Part shown: positions 7,877-17,520 of the stretch, in pieces
How positions within the stretch are numbered: position 1 is the first letter of the stretch
Layout: each line of letters starts with the position of its first letter
DNA from: Microbacterium sp.
Lineage (GTDB): Bacteria; Actinomycetota; Actinomycetes; Actinomycetales; Microbacteriaceae
Assembly (NCBI RefSeq): GCF_031180975.1
Contig: NZ_JAPSLI010000005.1
Span: 186,001-250,000 of the forward strand
Reading direction: 5' to 3'
DNA length: 64,000 nucleotides
Translations under genes and position numbers: made by a program
Notes under the pieces: model-generated
The model's input: the letters and a program-made list of their open reading frames with translations, nothing else
Told to the model about the DNA's origin: nothing
The model's database searches: none

Positions 7877-9028
7877 GTGCCAGCTGTGAACCTTGGGATG
7901 CCGCGCGTCCCCGACGTCCTCGCCCCTCGCCGCAAGTCCCGTCAGATCCGGGTCGGCAAGGTGCTCGTCGGGGGAGACGCGCCGGTCAGCGTCCAGTCGA
8001 TGACGACCACTAAGACCACCGACATCAACGGCACGCTGCAGCAGATCGCCGAGTTGACGGCATCCGGCTGCGAGATCGTGCGGGTCGCCGTCCCCTCGCA
8101 GGACGACGCGGACGTGCTGCACATCATCGCGAAGAAGAGCCAGATCCCGGTCATCGCCGACATCCACTTTCAGCCGAAGTACGTGTTCCAGGCCATCGAC
8201 GCCGGTTGTGCGGCGGTGCGCGTGAACCCGGGCAACATCCGCAAGTTCGACGACCAGGTGGGTGCGATCGCCAAGGCGGCCGCTGATGCCGGCGTGTCGC
8301 TGCGCATCGGGGTGAACGCCGGGTCGCTGGACCGCCGGCTGCTGGAGAAGTACGGCAAGGCCACCCCGGAGGCGCTCGTCGAGAGCGCCGTGTGGGAGGC
8401 GTCGCTGTTCGAGGAGCACGACTTCCACGACTTCAAGATCTCGGTCAAGCACAACGACCCGATCGTGATGGTCAAGGCCTACCGGCTGTTGGCGGAGCGC
8501 GGCGACTGGCCGCTGCACCTCGGCGTGACCGAGGCAGGCCCCGCGTTCCAGGGGACCATCAAGAGCGCCACCGCATTCGGCATCCTGCTCGGCGAGGGCA
8601 TCGGCGACACGATCCGCGTCTCGCTGTCGGCGCCGCCGGCGGAGGAGGTCAAGGTCGGGCACCAGATCCTGCAGGCGCTGAACCTGCGTGAGCGCAAGCT
8701 CGAGATCGTGTCCTGCCCGTCGTGCGGTCGCGCACAGGTGGACGTGTACTCGCTCGCCGAGAACGTCACCGAGGGTCTGAAGGACATGACGGTCCCGCTG
8801 CGCGTCGCGGTGATGGGCTGTGTCGTGAACGGCCCCGGCGAGGCGCGCGAGGCTGACCTCGGGGTGGCGTCCGGCAACGGCAAGGGGCAGATCTTCGTCA
8901 AGGGTGAGGTCATCAAGACCGTCCCGGAGGCCGACATCGTGCCCACGCTCATCGAGGAGGCGAACCGCATCGCCGCCGAGATGGGGCCCGACGCTCCGCT
9001 CGGCACGGCTCAGGTCGTCACGGCGTGA
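7877..9028 (+). CDS. ispG: 4-hydroxy-3-methylbut-2-en-1-yl diphosphate synthase (GcpE)
   Basis: Iron-sulfur enzyme of the MEP pathway that converts methylerythritol cyclodiphosphate to HMBPP. The 383 residues contain the TIM-barrel part ([17 protein letters not shown], then DIHFQPKY) and the C-terminal 4Fe-4S domain with CPSCG and [10 protein letters not shown], giving the three cluster cysteines. GTG at 7877 is favoured by the TAGGCT hexamer six bases upstream and by the family-like N-terminus [13 protein letters not shown] at 7886 with GAGG at a better distance is the alternative. The alanyl-tRNA editing gene overlaps the stop codon by four bases. Confidence 0.96.
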   Translation: MPAVNLGMPRVPDVLAPRRKSRQIRVGKVLVGGDAPVSVQSMTTTKTTDINGTLQQIAELTASGCEIVRVAVPSQDDADVLHIIAKKSQIPVIADIHFQPKYVFQAIDAGCAAVRVNPGNIRKFDDQVGAIAKAAADAGVSLRIGVNAGSLDRRLLEKYGKATPEALVESAVWEASLFEEHDFHDFKISVKHNDPIVMVKAYRLLAERGDWPLHLGVTEAGPAFQGTIKSATAFGILLGEGIGDTIRVSLSAPPAEEVKVGHQILQALNLRERKLEIVSCPSCGRAQVDVYSLAENVTEGLKDMTVPLRVAVMGCVVNGPGEAREADLGVASGNGKGQIFVKGEVIKTVPEADIVPTLIEEANRIAAEMGPDAPLGTAQVVTA

Positions 9029-9900
9029 GCGCGTCGGCCACTCTCGTCTCCTTCCCGGCAGGCGAGCTGACCGGTCGCGGTGTCGTCACCCACGTGCATC
9101 CGGACCCGTCCGGCGCCGTGGTGGTGACGGACGCGACGCCCTTCCACCCGGTGGATCACACCTGGCCCGACCAGCCGGGTGACTCGGGGACGATCCGTTC
9201 CGCGGACGGTTCCTCGGTTGCGGTCGCGGAAGCCGTCATGGCGGCGGTGAGCGAGGACGGGTCGTTCGCGGTGGGATCGGAGATTCCCGTGAAGCGCGGC
9301 GCGGAGGGCTGGACCTGGCTGGTGGGCCACCGGCTCGAGTCCGCCGCCGCGCCGGACTGGCTCGCGCCGGGTGCGTCGGTCGAGCTGAGGACGGATGCCG
9401 ACCGGCGAGCCGGTCTGAGCCGCGGGCACACCGCGTGTCACCTCGCGTCGCTGGCGCTGGATGCCGCGTTGGCGGATCTGTGGCGCAAACCGGTCGCGGT
9501 CGATCCGCTGGGCAATCCGGACTTCGAGGGGCGCGCGAACCAGTCCAGCCGGATCCACGCGGACGGCAGCGTCGACGAGTACCGGCTCGGCAAGAGCCTG
9601 CGCAAGGCGGGTTTCGATTCCGAGTCGTTCGCCGCCACGCTGGCCGAGCGGGTGGAGCGCATCAACGCGCGCCTCGCCGAGTGGGTGGCGTCGGGTGCGT
9701 CGAGCCGGGTGGATGCCGACGGGCCGACGATCGTGGACCGGAGGCACTGGCGGTGCGTGCTGCCCGAGGGCGAGGTGGGCTTCCTGTGCGGCGGGACTCA
9801 CGTGCGCTCGCTCGCGGAGTTCTCGTCCATCAGGGCGTCGCTGGATCTGTCCGACCCGCAGCTGCTGGTGATGACGACGACGGCGGTGGCGGCGGGCTGA
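9025..9900 (+). CDS. AlaX-like alanyl-tRNA editing protein
   Basis: Predicted trans-editing hydrolase that removes serine or glycine mistakenly attached to tRNA-Ala; cytosolic and zinc-dependent in the family. The N-terminal half holds the TPFHP motif ([19 protein letters not shown]), a variant of the usual TPFYPEGGGQ-like segment. The C-terminal editing domain carries the zinc ligands as HTACH (HxxxH, in [12 protein letters not shown]) and CGGTH (CxxxH). The 291-residue length fits AlaX-type proteins with no aminoacylation domain. The GTG start overlaps the ispG stop in GTGA, implying translational coupling, although the two functions are unrelated. Confidence 0.85.
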   Translation: MSASATLVSFPAGELTGRGVVTHVHPDPSGAVVVTDATPFHPVDHTWPDQPGDSGTIRSADGSSVAVAEAVMAAVSEDGSFAVGSEIPVKRGAEGWTWLVGHRLESAAAPDWLAPGASVELRTDADRRAGLSRGHTACHLASLALDAALADLWRKPVAVDPLGNPDFEGRANQSSRIHADGSVDEYRLGKSLRKAGFDSESFAATLAERVERINARLAEWVASGASSRVDADGPTIVDRRHWRCVLPEGEVGFLCGGTHVRSLAEFSSIRASLDLSDPQLLVMTTTAVAAG

Positions 9901-9903
9901 CCG

Positions 9904-10620
9904 GTGCTCCTCAACGTTCGCGTCGACGGCGCTGGCGCTCGCACTGTGGTGCTGTTGCATGGCATGACCGGATCGGCGGAGAGCTGGTGGCGCGTCGCGG
10001 AGCGACTCGTGGCAGTCGGTCACCGGGTGCTCGCCATCGACTTACCCGGTCACGGGCTTTCTGCGCGGGATTCGCGTCTGACGATCGATTCGGCGGCTCG
10101 CTCTGTCGTGGAGACGGTGCACGCGTTCGCGCCGGGTGAGCGGGTGCTGGCGGTGGGGCACTCCTTCGGCGGGATGGTCCTCGCCGCGGCTCACGACGAC
10201 CTGCGGCCGGCCCTGGCCGTGCATGTGGACGCGCCGTTGCGGTTGGCCGGAGGGCAGCAGCGTGGTCAGCTCGTCGGGTTCTACGAGGAGAGCCGGCAGC
10301 AGCGGACCGTCGAGCGGTTGCGCGCCACGCGCCCTCACTACAGCGAACGTGACGTCGCGGTCGAGGCTCGGGCGGCCGAGAGGTTCGACCCGGCGACCGC
10401 CGCCGCCGTCTCGTGCGGGCCCGGCGGGCTGTGGCTGCCGGGGCCCGGCTCCATCGTGCTGCGTGCGGACCCGAGCGACTACGTGTCGTCGGAGGATGTG
10501 CGGCTGCTCGAGGCGCGCGGCGTCGACGTGCGCAGTGTGCCGGGCGCTGCGCATACGCTCTGGTACAGCCATTTCGACGAGTTCTGCGCGGCGTTGCCGG
10601 AGGTCTTCACAGTGGGTTGA
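9904..10620 (+). CDS. Alpha/beta hydrolase
   Basis: A 238-residue alpha/beta-hydrolase fold protein of unknown substrate. The oxyanion-hole HG occurs in VVLLHGMTG (residues 15-23). The nucleophile elbow is GHSFGG with Ser87, and the late histidine is in PGAAHTLWY (about residue 219). No signal peptide is visible, so it is probably cytosolic. It starts with GTG three bases after the AlaX stop, so it is likely the third gene of an ispG-AlaX-hydrolase transcript. General esterase, lactonase or peptidase activity are all possible. Confidence 0.85.
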   Translation: MLLNVRVDGAGARTVVLLHGMTGSAESWWRVAERLVAVGHRVLAIDLPGHGLSARDSRLTIDSAARSVVETVHAFAPGERVLAVGHSFGGMVLAAAHDDLRPALAVHVDAPLRLAGGQQRGQLVGFYEESRQQRTVERLRATRPHYSERDVAVEARAAERFDPATAAAVSCGPGGLWLPGPGSIVLRADPSDYVSSEDVRLLEARGVDVRSVPGAAHTLWYSHFDEFCAALPEVFTVG

Positions 10621-10724
10621 ATGACCCGGGCATGGGGCGGCCTCGCCCTCGCTGCCGGACGAATGGGGAACGTTCGCACAGCAGTGAGCAGCCCGTAGGC
10701 CGGCGTCGTTCGATTTGAAGGCAC

Positions 10725-12449
10725 TCACGCGGCGGTGGGGTGGAAGCGTGGGAGTGGCGGGTCGATGCCGGCCCAGGCGTAGGTGAGTGCGGCGCGCGGG
10801 TAGAGAGTGATGGTTTCTCCGCTGGGATGGTGCAGGACGAAGTCGTCTGTGCCGTCCCGTGTGATGCGCCATCCGTTGTGGTGCAGTTCCATATGGTGGA
10901 ATCGGCAGAGCAGGATGCCGCGGTCGATGTCAGTGCGGCCGTGGTCGGCGGCCCATTCGTCGATGTGGTGGGATTCGCAGTACGACGCCGGGCGGTCGCA
11001 GCCTCGCCATCGGCATCCGCCGTCCCGGGTGGCGAGCGCGACGCGTTGCGCGGGGGTGAACAGGCGCTTCTCCCTTCCGACGTTCAGCGGGTTCCCGCCC
11101 GGGTCGATCGTGATCGGGAGTGTGCCGGTGTCGCAGATGCGCTGCTGGACGGCGGCTTCCGGTACGGGCTGCAGGCCGTCTTCGGTGTGGGCGATTGGGG
11201 CGAGGGAGCCATCGCCGTCGCTGATGGTGATGATGCGGACGCCGGCCTGGCGGGCACCGAACACAGTGCGCACGTCGGCGAGGACCCCGGCGTGCAGCAG
11301 GTCCAGGATCAGGTCGTAGGCGAGTTGGTCGAGGCTGCGCGGGTCGTGTGCGAGTTGTTGGGCGCGAGTCTTGTCGGCCGGGTCGACGAAGCGCGGCCCG
11401 CCGCGGCGCGGGCGCAGCGCGGCACTGAGCAGCGTGTCCAGGAACGCCCCGCCCTCGTCGTCGCACACCATCGACGCGTGCCGGATGCCGTCGCTGTCGC
11501 GCCAGGTGCGGAACGATCGGCGCGCGTAGCGTTCCAGGAACCGGCGTTCCGCGCCCTCCGGATCGAGCCGGTCGCGGATCAGCCGGGCCGCCGCGCCGAG
11601 CTCTTCCACGGTGCGTTCGCTCGCCTCGGCGATGAGATGCTCGGCCGCGGCACGCCACGCCTCGATCGTCGCCGCGTCCGGACCTGACGGGGGACCTGCG
11701 TTCGGCTCGTCGGTGGCGTCGTCCCTGGCGGCGGGCGGCGTGCCGAGGCCGCGGAGGATCGCGTCATGCTGCGCCGGCGTGATCGTCCCGTTCAGCAGTG
11801 CCGCCCCCAACGGGGCGTGCCACGGTAAGGGCGCCTCAGACCGGGTGCCGGACGCGGAGCCGGCTTCGCCCGCGCCAGGGGCGTCGTCCGAGCCCGACCC
11901 GGCACCGGGACCCTCGCCGGGGCCGTTGTCGGCGTCCGGGTCGTCACCGCCCAGCGGCCCGCTGCTGGCGGCCGTGTCACTGTCCGCGGTACCGCCGGCG
12001 CCTCCGTCCCCGACGTCCGGTCCGTCGCCGAAGAGCCCATCGGAACCCGTCGTACCGTCGGTTCCTGCCGGGCCGTCGCCTTGCTGACCGGCATCCGTCA
12101 ACCCGGCGCCCTCCAACAGCGACGTTCCCAGGCGGACCTGGCGGGAGGCTTCGGCCTTCGTGGCCCCGGTGGTCTCCTGTACGAACGAGGTCGGGTTGCG
12201 GTGCCCGCGGGACTGCGCGAACCCGTCGTGTCCGGCATCCCGACCCGAACGGGCCGCGACCACGCCGGCGCCGATGATCTCCAAGCGTTCCGCACACTGC
12301 CGCAGCACACCCGCAGCCGCGAGCACCTGCGTGACCGGCCCGTCGGGCATCGCGAACACGCGGTGGAGCAGATCCTCCGGGCGGGCGTCGTCTCCGAGCA
12401 GCTGCCGCAGCACCGCGACCTGTTCATCAACCTCGGGGAAGAACGCCAT
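10725..12449 (-). CDS. DUF222 / HNH endonuclease domain protein
   Basis: Belongs to the multicopy actinobacterial DUF222-HNH family (13E12-like). The C-terminus (about residues 475-530) contains the HNH nuclease motif: CRWRGCDRPASYC with zinc-type cysteines, then ESHHIDEWA and CRFHHMELHHNGW. The N-terminal DUF222 helices are split by a long Gly/Asp/Ser-rich linker, roughly residues 120-210, of low complexity. A GGGAG precedes the ATG. The family is abundant in Microbacteriaceae, often in variable genomic positions, and its biological role is not established. Nothing nearby suggests an antiphage or conjugation context. Confidence 0.88.
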   Translation of the reverse strand: MAFFPEVDEQVAVLRQLLGDDARPEDLLHRVFAMPDGPVTQVLAAAGVLRQCAERLEIIGAGVVAARSGRDAGHDGFAQSRGHRNPTSFVQETTGATKAEASRQVRLGTSLLEGAGLTDAGQQGDGPAGTDGTTGSDGLFGDGPDVGDGGAGGTADSDTAASSGPLGGDDPDADNGPGEGPGAGSGSDDAPGAGEAGSASGTRSEAPLPWHAPLGAALLNGTITPAQHDAILRGLGTPPAARDDATDEPNAGPPSGPDAATIEAWRAAAEHLIAEASERTVEELGAAARLIRDRLDPEGAERRFLERYARRSFRTWRDSDGIRHASMVCDDEGGAFLDTLLSAALRPRRGGPRFVDPADKTRAQQLAHDPRSLDQLAYDLILDLLHAGVLADVRTVFGARQAGVRIITISDGDGSLAPIAHTEDGLQPVPEAAVQQRICDTGTLPITIDPGGNPLNVGREKRLFTPAQRVALATRDGGCRWRGCDRPASYCESHHIDEWAADHGRTDIDRGILLCRFHHMELHHNGWRITRDGTDDFVLHHPSGETITLYPRAALTYAWAGIDPPLPRFHPTAA

Positions 12450-12566
12450 AGTTCATGCTCCCGCTGGCCACCGACATTGAACCCCTGAGAACCGGGGATC
12501 CACGCGGGTGAGAGATCTCGGAATCATAACGAAACCGCGGGATGGGGATCCGGTCGAGGTGCGGTG

Positions 12567-12607
12567 CGTTTCGTCTCGGTCGCTGCGCTCCTCGCTCAAC
12601 GACCGGG
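12567..12607. repeat. Interspersed REP-like element, copy 2
   Basis: Begins CGTTTCGTCTCG and ends CTCGCTCAACGACCGGG on the plus strand, matching copy 1 at both ends. A second GCTCAACGACCGG follows immediately (12609-12621). Read on the minus strand, this supplies the last codons and the TGA of the RNB ribonuclease gene. Confidence 0.7.
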
Positions 12608-12610
12608 GGC

Positions 12611-14047
12611 TCAACGACCGGAAACCGGCACGAAGGTGACCGTGCCGGTGCGGATGTCCGCCGCCTCCAACCGGATACGAACGGTCGAGCCGGGCTTCGT
12701 CCCGTCGGGCACCGGTGCCCTGACCGTCACCGCCGGTTCCGCGATCTGCACGGTCGCCGTGCCGTCGCCGCCCCCGTTCCCGCCGAGGCGCACCACGGCC
12801 GCCTCGAACACCTCACCCACCCGAGGAGCGAGCAGTGCCGCCTCGACCAGCGCGATCGTCTGCGCGTTCAGCTGCGAGGCGCGTGTCGATGACTCCTGCA
12901 TCAGCCGCGGCAGCTCGGACAGGCTCTCGCGCACCCACGCGTCGACCTCACGGCCCTCCGCCACGGCCAGGCAGATGCTCAGCGACCAGCGGTCCACCAA
13001 CCGTCGCAGAGGCGCGGTGGCGTGCGCGTACGGCGCCCCGATCGCCGCCTGCATCCGCTCCTCCGGCACTTCTCCGTCGAATGCGACGTACCCGGCGCCG
13101 CGGAACAGCGCGCTGGCCGCCTCCAGCACGGGGAGCGTGAGCGGGTCCGCGCGATCGAGCCCGCGCAGGTAGGCACCGTAGCGACCCTCCGTCCACGGAC
13201 GGCCGAGCGCCACCGTCTGCCGGCGGAACGTCTCGAACGCCTCGTCGTCCGGCTGCGGCATCGTCCGCAGCACGCCGACCCGCGCCTCGAGCATCGCCTC
13301 CGCCGCGGCCATCCCCGTCATCAGCGACAGCTGCGCGTTCCAATCCTCGACGGGGAGCGGATGCCGGCGCTCGAGCCCGTACGTGCCGTCCGCGCTGCGC
13401 ACCACCTCCGCGTCAGGCAGATTCAAGCTCGCGCCACCGCGCGCCGCCTCCTGCTCGAGCCGCAGCCGTCCGATCTCGGGCAGCAGCGCGGCGGGGGAGT
13501 CCTCACCCCGGTCCAGCGCCGCCTGCACGGCCACGTAATCCAGCTGTGCCCGCGACCGGATCAACGCGCGCTCCAGCCGCCAGTCCGCCACGGCCCCCGC
13601 GGCATCGAGCGTGAACGTCCACACCAGCGCCGGTCGCTCCTGCTCGGGAAGGAGCGATGCACTGCCCTCGCTGAGCGCGCGCGGGTGCAGGGGGATCGAT
13701 CCGTCGGCCGCGTACAGCGTCTGACCACGTTCCCGTGCGGCGGCATCCAGCGCGCCGTCGGGAGTGACGAAGCCCGGTACGTCCGCGATCGCGTACCGCA
13801 CGATGTACCCGCCGCCGGCCCTCTCCAGGTGGAAGGCCTGGTCGAGATCGCGGGAGCCCTCCGGGTCGAGTGTCACGAACGGGACGTCGCGCAGATCCAG
13901 TCCCGCCTCGGGCGCGAACGCGTTCTCCGCCTCCTCGAGCGCGGCAGGCGGGAAGGGCACCTCGAACTCCGCCCGCAGTTCGGCCAGTGCCTCGGCGAGC
14001 TCGCTCTGCTCGGCGGACGGGGCGATGTGCGATCGGCGTTGAAGCAT
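12611..14047 (-). CDS. RNB-domain ribonuclease (RNase II/R family)
   Basis: Predicted 3'-5' exoribonuclease acting on single-stranded RNA. The RNB catalytic core is recognisable from the FVTLDPEGSRDLDQAFHLER segment, whose aspartates bind the catalytic Mg ions, through IADVPGFV and on to AIGAPYAHATAPLRR. At 478 residues it is shorter than RNase R. There is little room for N-terminal cold-shock domains, and only a short C-terminal S1-like part (VRIRLEAADIRTGTVTFV). This short form is common in actinobacteria. The final residues and stop codon come from a GCTCAACGACCGG repeat end. TAGGCT lies six bases before the ATG. Confidence 0.9.
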   Translation of the reverse strand: MLQRRSHIAPSAEQSELAEALAELRAEFEVPFPPAALEEAENAFAPEAGLDLRDVPFVTLDPEGSRDLDQAFHLERAGGGYIVRYAIADVPGFVTPDGALDAAARERGQTLYAADGSIPLHPRALSEGSASLLPEQERPALVWTFTLDAAGAVADWRLERALIRSRAQLDYVAVQAALDRGEDSPAALLPEIGRLRLEQEAARGGASLNLPDAEVVRSADGTYGLERRHPLPVEDWNAQLSLMTGMAAAEAMLEARVGVLRTMPQPDDEAFETFRRQTVALGRPWTEGRYGAYLRGLDRADPLTLPVLEAASALFRGAGYVAFDGEVPEERMQAAIGAPYAHATAPLRRLVDRWSLSICLAVAEGREVDAWVRESLSELPRLMQESSTRASQLNAQTIALVEAALLAPRVGEVFEAAVVRLGGNGGGDGTATVQIAEPAVTVRAPVPDGTKPGSTVRIRLEAADIRTGTVTFVPVSGR

Positions 14048-14053
14048 GCTGCC

Positions 14054-14059
14054 AGCCTA
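14054..14059 (-). promoter_or_regulatory. -10-like TAGGCT, leaderless start of the RNB gene
   Basis: On the minus strand TAGGCT is followed by six bases and the ATG of the ribonuclease gene. Confidence 0.58.
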
Positions 14060-14136
14060 CGCACGGCCGCCGCGACGGCGGCGGCACGCACTGTGCCGGC
14101 ACGGCCGGCGGAGCAGGGCCGTTCCGTGCCGGTCAC

Positions 14137-14142
14137 TAGACT
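14137..14142 (+). promoter_or_regulatory. -10-like TAGACT, leaderless start of proS
   Basis: TAGACT ends six bases before the proS GTG. The intervening bases TGCCCC cannot act as a ribosome-binding site. Confidence 0.6.
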
Positions 14143-14148
14143 TGCCCC

Positions 14149-15906
14149 GTGGTCACACGTCTCTCGAACTTCTTCCTGCGCACGCTCCGCGAAGACCCCG
14201 CCGACGCGGAGGTCACCAGTCACCGGCTCCTCGTCCGCGCCGGCTACATCCGCCGCACCGCCCCCGGCATCTTCACCTGGCTGCCGCTCGGACTGCGGGT
14301 GAAGGCGAAGCTGGAGCAGATCATCCGTGAGGAGATGGCAGCCGCCGGCGCGTTCGAGGTGCACTTCCCCGCACTGCTGCCGCGAGACCCTTACGAGCAG
14401 TCCGGACGCTGGGAGTCGTACGGCGACGGCATTTTCCGCCTGCAGGACCGCAAGGGCGCCGACTACCTGCTCGCCCCCACACACGAGGAGATGTTCACCC
14501 TCCTGGTGAAGGACCTGTACTCCTCCTACAAGGACCTGCCCCTGACGATCTACCAGATCCAGGACAAGTACCGCGACGAGGCCCGCCCGCGCGCCGGTCT
14601 TCTGCGCGGCCGCGAGTTCACGATGAAGGACGCCTACTCCTTCGACGCCAGCGACGCCGGACTCGAGGCCAGCTACCAGGCGCAGCGCGACGCGTACGAG
14701 CGCATCTTCCAGCGCCTGGGCCTGGAGTACGTCATCGTCGCCGCCGACAACGGTCTGATGGGCGGCGCCCGCAGCGAGGAGTTCCTGCACCCGACCCCCG
14801 TCGGCGAGGATTCCTTCGTCCGCTCGGCGGGAGGCTACGCCGCGAACGTCGAGGCCTTCACCACAGTCGCGCCCGAGCCCGTCTCGTGGGACGACGCACC
14901 GCCCGCCACGATCTTCGACTCGCCCGACACTCCCACCATCGACACGCTCGTCGCGCACTCGAACAAGGTGCTCGAGGGGGAGTACACCGCGGCGGACACG
15001 CTGAAGAACGTGGTCCTCGCGCTCACCCACCTCGACGGCACCCGTGAGCTCGTGATCGTCGGCATCCCCGGCGACCGCGAGGTCGACGAGAAGCGCGCCG
15101 AGGTCGCCTTCGCTCCCGCCGCGGTCGAGCAGGCGACGGATGCCGACTTCGAGCGTCACCCGCTGCTGGTGCGCGGCTACATCGGCCCGTGGTCGGAGAC
15201 CGGTCCGATCCTCGGCGAGGAGTCCGCCACCGGCATCCGCTACCTCGTCGACCCTCGGGTCGCCGACGGCACGCGCTGGATCACCGGCGCCAACATCGAT
15301 CAGAAGCACGTGCACTCGGTCGTGGCCGGACGCGATTTCGTGGCCGACGGGACCGTGGAGATCGCGAACGTGCGCGACGGCGACCCCGCACCCGACGGCT
15401 CGGGGCCGGTCGAGATCGCCCGCGGCATGGAGATCGGGCACGTGTTCCAGCTGGGACGGTTCTTCGCCGAGACCCTCGGGCTCAAGGTGCTCGACGAGAC
15501 CGGCAAGCTCACCACGGTGACGATGGGCTCGTACGGCATCGGCGTGACCCGCATCCTGGCGATCCTCGCCGAACTGAACAACGACGACAAGGGCCTGATC
15601 TGGCCCGAGTCGGTGGCGCCGTTCGACGTGCACGTGGTTGCCACGGGCAAGGACCAGACCGCCTTCGACCTCGCCGAGCGCATCTCCTCCGAACTGGAGG
15701 ATGCCGGCCTCGACGTGCTGTTCGACGATCGGCCCAAGGTGTCGCCCGGCGTCAAGTTCGGCGACGCCGAGCTGGTCGGTGTGCCGCGCATCCTGATCGT
15801 CGGCCGAGGCGCCGCCGATGGCCAGGTCGAGCTGTGGGACCGCCGCACGGGCGAGCGGGACACCGTCGCGGCGGAGGACGCCGTCGCGCGGCTCAGCGCG
15901 CGATGA
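14149..15906 (+). CDS. proS: Prolyl-tRNA synthetase
   Basis: Class II aminoacyl-tRNA synthetase charging tRNA-Pro. The 585 residues are of the bacterial type: catalytic core with [12 protein letters not shown], motif 2 region [20 protein letters not shown], a central INS-type editing insertion (about residues 225-395, including the [14 protein letters not shown] segment), motif 3 region [10 protein letters not shown] and a C-terminal anticodon-binding domain. Start GTG is supported by the TAGACT hexamer and the family N-terminus [14 protein letters not shown]. Position downstream of ispG is the standard actinobacterial context, here interrupted by several genes. Confidence 0.97.
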   Translation: MVTRLSNFFLRTLREDPADAEVTSHRLLVRAGYIRRTAPGIFTWLPLGLRVKAKLEQIIREEMAAAGAFEVHFPALLPRDPYEQSGRWESYGDGIFRLQDRKGADYLLAPTHEEMFTLLVKDLYSSYKDLPLTIYQIQDKYRDEARPRAGLLRGREFTMKDAYSFDASDAGLEASYQAQRDAYERIFQRLGLEYVIVAADNGLMGGARSEEFLHPTPVGEDSFVRSAGGYAANVEAFTTVAPEPVSWDDAPPATIFDSPDTPTIDTLVAHSNKVLEGEYTAADTLKNVVLALTHLDGTRELVIVGIPGDREVDEKRAEVAFAPAAVEQATDADFERHPLLVRGYIGPWSETGPILGEESATGIRYLVDPRVADGTRWITGANIDQKHVHSVVAGRDFVADGTVEIANVRDGDPAPDGSGPVEIARGMEIGHVFQLGRFFAETLGLKVLDETGKLTTVTMGSYGIGVTRILAILAELNNDDKGLIWPESVAPFDVHVVATGKDQTAFDLAERISSELEDAGLDVLFDDRPKVSPGVKFGDAELVGVPRILIVGRGAADGQVELWDRRTGERDTVAAEDAVARLSAR

Positions 15907-15939
15907 CGACCGCGGGGATGAGTCCGGCGCGTGCCGGAG

Positions 15940-16329
15940 TCACCCCCTCCGCGCCGACGGTGCGCACAGCAGCAGCGCAACCGCGCCGACCACGGCCAGC
16001 ACCGCATCAGGCACCCACGTGCCCAGCGCCGCCACATGCCACACGAAGAACGCCGGCAGCGCCCACAGCGCCCACCACAGCGTCGGCGCGCGGCGCAGCG
16101 ACCAGGTGGCGGCGGCGCCGAGCACGGCGGCGAGGCACCCGAACGATGCGATGAGCACCACGGCGGACGCGTCGAACGGGTCGTCCGCGAACATCGTCGA
16201 CAGCGACACGGCGGCACACATCGCGAACAGAATGGTCAACAGCACCTGACCGACCCTGATGCGTGTGGATGCCCGCCGGTCGGGCACTCCGTCGGTGCGA
16301 ACGGCGGAGTGAGAAGCAGGGGTCGTCAT
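15940..16329 (-). CDS. Small membrane protein of unknown function
   Basis: A 129-residue protein with four predicted hydrophobic segments (starting near VGQVLLTILFAMCAA, ASAVVLIASFGCLAAVLGAA, LWWALWALPAFFVWHVAAL and AVLAVVGAVALLLC). There is no recognisable domain. A GGAAGGA stands a few bases before the ATG. It is divergent from the membrane-anchored LuxR-type regulator at 16507, so the two could be a regulator/target pair; that is inference from position only. Confidence 0.72.
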   Translation of the reverse strand: MTTPASHSAVRTDGVPDRRASTRIRVGQVLLTILFAMCAAVSLSTMFADDPFDASAVVLIASFGCLAAVLGAAATWSLRRAPTLWWALWALPAFFVWHVAALGTWVPDAVLAVVGAVALLLCAPSARRG

Positions 16330-16506
16330 GGCAGGTCCTTCCGATCAGGCCGGCGACCCGCGCCGGCGTTGCGCCGACCGTACGCTCCGACCCGCCGGTA
16401 GCGCACTGCGGGCGCCCGCAGACCGGGGTGGGGTTGACCGCATTTCCGCAGGGGTGGGCGTCAGCACCCCTCCCGCGGGGTCCCCGCCGCTGGTCATACT
16501 GAGCAC

Positions 16507-17490
16507 GTGACCATCCACCTCGCCCGCACCGGGACGCTCGCCGCAACCATCGCCGCCGCGGTGGTCTCCGCCGTAGCGCTGGTGTATGCCGGAACGCGGG
16601 TGAGCGATGTGGAGTCCGCGCTGTTCGTCCCCGCGCTGTTCGTCGCGGCGGGACTTCTCGGCCCCCTGTGGCGGGCCGCGCCGTTCACCTGCGCGCTGCT
16701 CGCCGGTATCGGCGCCGCTCACCTGCTGGCGTTCGCCGCCTCGGCGGCGGCGAGGGGCGAATCACCGGCATCCGCCTGGTGGCATCTGCTCTCGCAGCTG
16801 GTGTTCGTCGTCGGCTTCGCGCTGCTGGTGGTCCTCGCCGCGGGCTATCCCTCTGGCCCCGCCCCACGCGCGGCCCGGTGGTCGTTGCTCGGATGCGTCC
16901 TCCCCGTGCTCGCCGCCGTCTCCGCGGCGACGCCGGCCGTGCTCGGCAGCGGCGAGCTCGGCCCGATCGCCGCAGTGCTCCCCGCATCCTGGGCGACCGC
17001 TTCGATGCTCGTCTTCGCGCTGCCCCTCCTCGCGGCCGTCGTCGCGGCGGTGCGCTTCGTCCGGGACGGTCGCGACATCCGCGGGCGGCTCACCCTTCCC
17101 CTGGGGGCCCTGGTGCTGGTCGGGCTGCTGCTCGCCCTTGGCGCGGTCGCACAGGGCGGACTCGCGACGGCGGCGTTCCTGCTCGCCGCACCGCTGCTCC
17201 CGGTCGGGCTCATCGCCGGGAGCCGACCGAGTACTGCGGCGTCGCCACCGTCCCCACCGCCTGAGTCCGCCGACACAGCACTGGCCCTGCTGACGCCGCG
17301 CGAACGGGAGGTGCTCGCCCTGATGGCGGAGGGGCGCTCGAACACCGAGATCGGCCGTGCCCTGCACATCTCCCTCTCCGCCGTCGAGAAGCATTCCACC
17401 GCGATCTTCACCAAGCTCGGGGTGAACCGCGACGAGGGCACCCATCGCCGTGTCGCGGCCGTGGTCGCGTACCTGCGCGGCATGCGCTGA
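16507..17490 (+). CDS. Membrane-anchored LuxR-type transcriptional regulator
   Basis: The N-terminal 235 residues are a membrane domain with about seven hydrophobic segments, and the C-terminal 65 residues are a LuxR/GerE helix-turn-helix. The HTH signature is clear: LTPREREVLALMAEGRSNTE then LHISLSAVEKHSTAIFTKLG. There is a proline/serine-rich hinge between them. This suggests a one-component sensor that acts from the membrane. There is no kinase gene next to it. The GTG start is six bases after CATACT. Ligand and targets are unknown; the divergent small membrane gene is the nearest candidate target. Confidence 0.85.
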   Translation: MTIHLARTGTLAATIAAAVVSAVALVYAGTRVSDVESALFVPALFVAAGLLGPLWRAAPFTCALLAGIGAAHLLAFAASAAARGESPASAWWHLLSQLVFVVGFALLVVLAAGYPSGPAPRAARWSLLGCVLPVLAAVSAATPAVLGSGELGPIAAVLPASWATASMLVFALPLLAAVVAAVRFVRDGRDIRGRLTLPLGALVLVGLLLALGAVAQGGLATAAFLLAAPLLPVGLIAGSRPSTAASPPSPPPESADTALALLTPREREVLALMAEGRSNTEIGRALHISLSAVEKHSTAIFTKLGVNRDEGTHRRVAAVVAYLRGMR

Positions 17491-17520
17491 CCCCCTCCCG
17501 GGTCATGACAGGCTGGAGCC

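Noticed and set aside
10621..10724. Terminator between the convergent hydrolase and DUF222 genes
   Set aside because: No stem longer than a few base pairs was found in this gap.
12449..12566. A gene between the DUF222 gene and the RNB gene
   Set aside because: The gap is short and shows only the DUF222 ribosome-binding site and the start of the REP-like element.
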